Origin: Massilia sp. ZL223
GTDB lineage: Bacteria; Pseudomonadota; Gammaproteobacteria; Burkholderiales; Burkholderiaceae_D
Assembly (NCBI RefSeq): GCF_018119395.1
Contig: NZ_JAGPWD010000008.1
Location: forward strand, 62,001-126,000
DNA: 64,000 bases
Direction: 5' to 3'
Of this stretch, positions 59,471-64,000 are shown piece after piece (position 1 is the first letter of the stretch; each line of letters opens with the position of its first letter). Both the position numbers and the translations under genes were made by a program. The notes under the pieces are model-generated. The model ran no database searches. It was not told where the DNA came from and saw nothing but the letters and a program-made list of their open reading frames with translations.

Positions 59471-60319
59471 CCTGCCGCCCCACTGTCGAGTAAGCCCAAG
59501 AGACGCCGTAGTTCCGCTGTCACTTCTGCTAAGTCTGGCGCCATGAGTTTGCTCTTCGAGAGAAATGCTCGCCACTGCTGCTGTTTGGTTGGACTCGCCG
59601 CAAAAGCGTCAGACAGTCCAAGCGGCGCGGCCTGGGGCACCTCAGTTCTCCGGCGGGCAAACGTGGCCTGGACCGCCTGACGGAGAATAGCCTCATCGAT
59701 CTCGGCATAGGTCGCAAGGAACCACAGGTCGAAGTAATCCTTCAGGCGCGTGTTGGCCATACCCAAGCTGACGATCGCTTCCTACTTCTCGGCGATGACG
59801 GTGTACACGGGATAGGCACGCAACGATGGTGTCGCGACATCCTCCAAAAACGCTGGAAACTGCACGAGTTCTGCTGCAGGCGTCACGGCATCGCCGTATC
59901 CAACGTCGATTTGCACCGAGCAGCGCGCACCATCCAGTGTGCCGAGCAGTGTAACTCGCACGCCTTCATAGTTGGCTTCCTTACGAATTCGCGCCGCCTG
60001 CACGCTGCCTTGATCGAAGACCATCCCGTCATCGGATGGCTGAACACAGACCTGCTGAAAGACCTCGATCAGGTCGTCAAGCTCGGAAGGTCCGAAGCCA
60101 AGCAAGTCGATGTCCCGGGTTGGCCGGTACGGCTGGTCGACCCACAGGTCGAAAAGGAGCGCTCCCTTCAGCAGGAACTGATCGGCCCAGGGCGACACGC
60201 TTAAACGGTACAGCAGCCGCTCGAGCGAATACCGCGTCAGGATCAGGTTGAAGTCCGTCCTGTCGGCCCGTGCGCGGTTCAGAAGCCGTGCGCGATGCAG
60301 CACGATTCGCTGCTTTCAT
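59467..60319 (-). pseudogene. abiEii toxin gene, broken by a nonsense codon and probably a frameshift
   Basis: A nucleotidyltransferase-type AbiEii: QFLLKGALLFDLWVDQPYRPTRDIDLLG carries the GSxxxxxDxD-like core. An in-frame TAG at 59782-59784 splits it after VYTVIAEK; the frame resumes as EAIVSLGMANTRLKDYFDLWFLA. The natural ATG at 60317-60319 overlaps the abiEi stop (ATGA), but its frame does not join the main frame, which is open from a GTG at 60303, so a one-base shift near 60290-60303 is likely. The toxin should be non-functional. Confidence 0.8.
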
Positions 60320-60921
60320 GCCGCCCCCACCGCTTCCAGATACGGACGCATGACGTTTGCTACCCTGCAGATCTCCGCGTAGCGCCAGAGTTCGTCCATT
60401 GTCGCCCGCTTACCGTTCCAGGCTTCGCGCAGGGCTTCGAGCGCAACATCGAGGCCGATCTTGTTGCGGAATTTGAAACAGTCGGCAACCGTCTTCGCCA
60501 CGCTGAACACGCGCACCTGGGCGCCAGCAAGGTCTGCAATGTCGACTCCCTCGGTCATCGCCGGTCCCGACATGCGGACTACCCGCAGCGGCGGATAATC
60601 GAAACGCGGAGCACGAGCCTTGTGCGGTATGGCGAGCCAGATGTCGGATGACTGCTGCGTGGTCAGATCGTGAAAACGCAGCGCGGAAAGCAGGCATAGC
60701 ACCCCACTTCCGCTACGTGTCGCTACCTCGGCAAAGCTCTCGTACTCGGACGCAGACCGATCGGGCAATGTGTACAGGCCTCGGCCGAGTTTGAGCAGCC
60801 TGCCTTCGTCGGTCAGCGAGGCCAGCAGTGCGCGCGATGCACCGGCACTGTCCACATCTCGTGTACGCAGTATGCCTTTGGATCGTGCAAGCTCAAGAAT
60901 TCGTTCAGCTTGTTGACTCAT
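60316..60921 (-). CDS. AbiEi-family antitoxin (type IV toxin-antitoxin)
   Basis: A 201-aa AbiEi-type protein. The N-terminal winged helix (RILELARSKGILRTRDVDSAGASRALLASLTDEGRLLKLGRGLYTL) precedes the C-terminal AbiEi_4/2-type domain (LTTQQSSDIWLAIPHKARAPRFDYPPLRVVRMSG, VRVFSVAKTVADCFKFRNKIGLDVALEALREAWN). AbiEi represses its own promoter and neutralises AbiEii. The partner toxin gene is broken, so this is probably a decaying system. No clear ribosome-binding site is seen. Confidence 0.85.
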   Translation of the reverse strand: MSQQAERILELARSKGILRTRDVDSAGASRALLASLTDEGRLLKLGRGLYTLPDRSASEYESFAEVATRSGSGVLCLLSALRFHDLTTQQSSDIWLAIPHKARAPRFDYPPLRVVRMSGPAMTEGVDIADLAGAQVRVFSVAKTVADCFKFRNKIGLDVALEALREAWNGKRATMDELWRYAEICRVANVMRPYLEAVGAA

Positions 60922-61047
60922 GAAGCCAGTCTACACAAAACATCGGCACTTATCCATATATGCCGACATTTTGTTCAATATCTCCTATTCTGGAGTGCCT
61001 GAACTGGATGCAGACTGAAGCCATCGAATCTATTGGATTTGCATACG

Positions 61048-62819
61048 ATTGCAAACATATCGATTGCTCTACGGCAGCATGCTTCGGCATACAATTGATG
61101 AGTCGACAAAACATACCGAAGGTCATGCAGACCATTCCTCACTACGATCAGAACGCCGAGCAGCTTGTCTCCCAGTACGAATCGCTGAGCTTCGAGCATG
61201 TGCACCCTGCCCTGCTGGATCTGCTACCACCGCCCGGCGCGACGATTCTGGACGTCGGCGCCGGCTCCGGAAGGGACGCCGCCTGGTTTGCGGCCAAAGG
61301 ATACGATGTCGTCGCCGTTGAGCCCTCGGAAGCGATGCGCGCCCTCGCCCGCCTGCGCCATCCTTCGCCACGCATTCACTGGGTGGCTGACAGCCTGCCC
61401 GACCTGGCCAAGGTACGCCGGCTAGGACTGACCTTCGATCTGATCCTGCTCTCGGCGGTCTGGATGCACGTTCCACCGGCTGCACGCCAGCGTGCCCTGC
61501 GAAAGCTGGCGACGCTGCTGTCGCCAAATGGACGCATCGCCATCAGCCTTCGCATCGGCCCACCCGATACCGATCGCGCCATGTACGAGGTGACGCTGCC
61601 GGAGCTGGCGGCGATGGCCCAGCAGTTCGGCCTCAGGCTGGTACGCACCGACGACAGCCCCGACAGGCTGGGCCGGCCGGGCATTTCGTGGACGACTGCG
61701 GTTCTTGGGCTACCGGATGATGGCTTGGGCGCACTCCCGCTGCTGCGCCACTTAATCCTCACCGATGGGAAGTCATCGACCTACAAGATCGCGCTGCTGC
61801 GCATCCTCGCCAGGATCGCCGATACCGCGGCGGGTGCAGCGCGCCACGAGTCGGAGTCCGTCGTCCTGCCAATGGGCCTGGTGGCACTGTTCTGGCTACG
61901 CATGTACAAGCCGCTCATCGAAGGCGGGCTTCCCCAGATGCCACCCAACCGGGCCGGAAACGCACCGGGCTTCGTGACCAACAACTTCACGTCCTTGCGT
62001 TCCATTCGCCCGGTGGACCTGCGCGCAGGGATGGCTTTCTGTGATGACACGGCGCGGCACCTTCATGGCAGCCTGTGGGAGATCTCCAGGCTGATACGCG
62101 AAATGCCGGTCAAGTACCTGCGCTGGCCGGCGAGCGACGAGAACATCTTTTACATCAGGCACCAGCGTCGCACATCGACACCGTCAAGCCTGAGGATCGA
62201 CGACCCTTTCCTGTGGAGCTTCGGCGAATTCCACGTTCCGCTCCAGATCTGGGATGCCCTTAGCCACTACAGCGTGTGGGTCGAACCAGTCCTCATTGCG
62301 GAATGGGTGCGCTTGATGGAGTCCTACGCCGGGCAACTCGGCCCGGCGCTCGGCCAGACTGCGTATTCGCTGCTTGCGTGGGCAGACCCCGAACGGGACA
62401 CCAGCTTCGCCCGTGCCGCCGTCGAACGGCTGCGTACCCAGGGCAAGTCCGTCTACTGCGTCTGGTCGGGCCAGCGCCTGCGCGACGACTACGATATCGA
62501 CCACTGCTTTCCCTTCGCTGCCTGGCCCTGCGGGGACGCCTGGAACCTGATGCCGGCATCGAAGCGGATCAACAACGAGAAGTCGAGCCGCCTCGTCACG
62601 CAGACTGCGCTGGAACGGGCCAGCGACCGGATCACCGCGTGGTGGGAAGAGGCCTTCCTGACGGCGGGTACCGATGCGCGTCACCGTTTCTTTCTCGAAG
62701 CCGAGCAAACCCTGCCGATGTTGGAGAGCGCCGCTTCTCCGGCAGACCTGCTCGATGCGATGAAGGTGCAGCGCATCCGCCTGGCCAGGGAACAGGGTCT
62801 GCGCCCATGGGAGCCGGCG
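61048..62819 (+). repeat. Direct repeat, right copy (about 1.77 kb)
   Basis: Partner of 47726-49500 in the same orientation. CATACAATTGATGAGTCGAC and GGTCATGCAGACCATTCCTC are near-identical to the left copy, with scattered substitutions, one of which changes GTG to ATG at the start. Confidence 0.85.
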
Positions 62820-62861
62820 GCGCGCCGGGAGCGGCTCATGCTCGATCCGGAGCTCATCTGA
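61125..62861 (+). CDS. SAM-dependent methyltransferase - HNH nuclease fusion, copy 2
   Basis: A 578-aa protein nearly identical to copy 1: ILDVGAGSGRDAAWFAAKGYDVVAVEPSEA, the helical middle, and the HNH part CVWSGQRLRDDYDIDHCFPFAAWPCGDAWNLMPASKRINNEKSS. GAAGGTC precedes the ATG at 61125. The upstream frame runs on to 60960 without similarity. Differences from copy 1 are mostly conservative and all motif residues are kept, so both copies look functional. It precedes the repressor-like and integrase genes. Confidence 0.85.
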   Translation: MQTIPHYDQNAEQLVSQYESLSFEHVHPALLDLLPPPGATILDVGAGSGRDAAWFAAKGYDVVAVEPSEAMRALARLRHPSPRIHWVADSLPDLAKVRRLGLTFDLILLSAVWMHVPPAARQRALRKLATLLSPNGRIAISLRIGPPDTDRAMYEVTLPELAAMAQQFGLRLVRTDDSPDRLGRPGISWTTAVLGLPDDGLGALPLLRHLILTDGKSSTYKIALLRILARIADTAAGAARHESESVVLPMGLVALFWLRMYKPLIEGGLPQMPPNRAGNAPGFVTNNFTSLRSIRPVDLRAGMAFCDDTARHLHGSLWEISRLIREMPVKYLRWPASDENIFYIRHQRRTSTPSSLRIDDPFLWSFGEFHVPLQIWDALSHYSVWVEPVLIAEWVRLMESYAGQLGPALGQTAYSLLAWADPERDTSFARAAVERLRTQGKSVYCVWSGQRLRDDYDIDHCFPFAAWPCGDAWNLMPASKRINNEKSSRLVTQTALERASDRITAWWEEAFLTAGTDARHRFFLEAEQTLPMLESAASPADLLDAMKVQRIRLAREQGLRPWEPAARRERLMLDPELI

Positions 62862-62980
62862 CCGATCACCGAGCCAAGGTCGGAATTACGTCATGACGTA
62901 ACTCGCTGACGCTTGCCCGCCTGCAGGACACGCTGTGGCAATGCGTGACTGCGGCGGCCGGCGCCGCCCCGCCAACGCAT

Positions 62981-63298
62981 TCACTTCAGGGCGGAGGGCA
63001 TGTCGCCTGCGTGGGTCGTCGCCCCTGCCTTGGCACGCATAGGCTTTACCTGGAAATACGCGCCCCACTCCGTGGAGTCGAGCGCCATCGTCGCGAGAAC
63101 CTTGTCGTCCTCTGCCAGGACGAGCTTTTCAACGAATTCTCGTTGCGTGATACCGTGGCGCCTCGCGAGTCTGGCCAAGGCCAGGGCACAACCAGTGCTG
63201 AGCCACAGATTGACCCTCTTCTGCCCGTCGTTTGCGCCGCATGCCTGCCGCGCCCGATACGCCGCCTGTCGCTCCGCCGTCGTTTTCGCTGTGGTCAT
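62981..63298 (-). CDS. Small DNA-binding-like protein of the island, unknown
   Basis: A 105-aa protein. The N-terminal part is basic (MTTAKTTAERQAAYRARQACG), then a ribbon-helix-helix-like core (RVNLWLSTGCALALARLARRHGITQREFVEKLVLAEDDKVLA). GAGGCGGGCC precedes the ATG at 63298. Such proteins often accompany integrases in islands and may regulate them. Family assignment is by pattern only. Confidence 0.7.
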   Translation of the reverse strand: MTTAKTTAERQAAYRARQACGANDGQKRVNLWLSTGCALALARLARRHGITQREFVEKLVLAEDDKVLATMALDSTEWGAYFQVKPMRAKAGATTHAGDMPSALK

Positions 63299-63427
63299 GG
63301 CCCGCCTCAATTGAAAGGAAAAGTTAGTCCGTTAGAGCGTAACGAACCGCCATGGTGGATTGCTTGATCCAGGTCGCGTGTCCACGACTTACCTCTCTAC
63401 CCACCGGCATCGGTCGCGGACGCGCCG

Positions 63428-64000
63428 TCAGCGCTTGGGCGCCGGATCGACTGCGCAGTAGTCGGCCCAGGCCTGCATCAGGACGACACGCTTGTCGAGC
63501 AGATCCCCGCGCCGGTATGCCGCCTCCACCTTGTCAGGCAGGTTGTGCGCCAGCGCGTGCTCGCACACCTCGCGTGGGAACGAGTTGTTTTCCCACTCCG
63601 AACACCAGTCGCGGAACGTCGAACGGAAGCCGTGAACGGTGATGTCACTGCGCCCCATTCGCCGCAGGACGGCCGTCAGGCTCATGTCGGAAAGTGTCGT
63701 CTTCGTGTCCCGCCCTGGAAAAACAAAGCGCCCACGACGCTCCAGTGCACGCAGGAGAGCGATCGCGCCCGTAGACAGCGGGACGCGATGCTCCTTCCCT
63801 GCCTTCATGCGGCCGGCGGGGATGGTCCACAGCTTCGCTTCCAGGTCGATCTCGTCCCATGTTGCGCCACGCACTTCGCCCGACCGGCACGCGGTCAGGA
63901 TCGCGAGCTCGATCGCCCGAGCCGAGACACCTTCGCGCTGTCGCAGGTCCGACATGAAGCTGCCCACTTCACGCCATGGCAGCGCAGGATGGTTCTTCAC
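63428..64000 (-). CDS. Tyrosine-type site-specific integrase (C-terminal part; truncated by window edge)
   Basis: 191 codons of the catalytic domain of a P4/phage-type tyrosine recombinase. The catalytic residues are visible: Arg in TACRSGEVRG, HGFRSTFRDW (HxxR), His in HALAH and the nucleophile Tyr in AAYRRGD. The N-terminal part lies beyond base 64000. It integrates and excises the island, whose right end and attachment site are therefore outside the window. Confidence 0.92.
   Translation of the reverse strand: MKNHPALPWREVGSFMSDLRQREGVSARAIELAILTACRSGEVRGATWDEIDLEAKLWTIPAGRMKAGKEHRVPLSTGAIALLRALERRGRFVFPGRDTKTTLSDMSLTAVLRRMGRSDITVHGFRSTFRDWCSEWENNSFPREVCEHALAHNLPDKVEAAYRRGDLLDKRVVLMQAWADYCAVDPAPKR

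Noticed and set aside
1..64000. CRISPR array, rRNA or tRNA genes, transposase insertion sequences
   Set aside because: None was recognised by eye on either strand; the repeats found are palindromic or gene-sized, not spaced arrays. Short tRNAs could be missed without a computed search.

Overview
The window looks like a chromosome segment of a GC-rich betaproteobacterium, most like Massilia and relatives (Oxalobacteraceae). This rests on protein style only: PhaB, a DUF883/DUF3309/lmo0937 stress set, PEP-CTERM sorting, an M90 peptidase, a Gcr-type membrane protein and strongly C/G-ending codons. No rRNA or tRNA gene was recognised.

Region 1 (0-20.4 kb) is an envelope and stress cluster: an acetoacetyl-CoA reductase, an M90 metallopeptidase with a peroxiredoxin-glutaredoxin, OmpA-type proteins, YihY and PerM-type membrane proteins, BON-domain lipoproteins, at least five glycine-zipper proteins, a ferritin-like protein with DUF883 and YqjE-like partners, AsmA, and a Crp/Fnr-family regulator. 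Seven copies of a 14-bp palindrome, GTRCG-N4-CGYAC, lie upstream of these genes. In most cases the palindrome centre is 29-30 bp before a TAnnnT -10 box, which is the spacing of an FNR-type activator. One copy lies in the regulator's own divergent promoter. I propose one regulon.

Region 2 (20.4-46.7 kb) is ordinary chromosome: a Nudix hydrolase, an aminotransferase, a Gcr-like membrane protein coupled to a phospholipase D, a phosphodiesterase, a PAP2 phosphatase, an orphan sulfate-binding protein, two dehydrogenase or porin genes, an amylase, a diguanylate cyclase, a LysR regulator, a carboxylesterase, a two-component pair, and a TRAP transporter behind an alpha-hydroxy-acid dehydrogenase (probably lactate-type uptake and oxidation). 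A 70-aa gene at 27.66 kb has two overlapping LexA-type SOS boxes over its promoter. Several intergenic gaps hold palindromic repeats.

Region 3 (about 47.7 kb to the window end) is a genomic island ending in a truncated tyrosine integrase. It is rich in defence-type genes: two near-identical copies of a SAM-methyltransferase/HNH-nuclease fusion, a pair of small membrane proteins, a P-loop NTPase, a Z1-domain ATPase, a SmaI-like restriction-modification pair, an AlpA regulator, and an AbiE toxin-antitoxin locus whose toxin gene is broken. A second, decayed AbiE copy lies next to the Z1 gene. The fusion genes form direct repeats of about 1.77 kb in the same orientation, so recombination between them could delete about 13.3 kb of island. 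The fusion protein is the best candidate here for an undescribed system.
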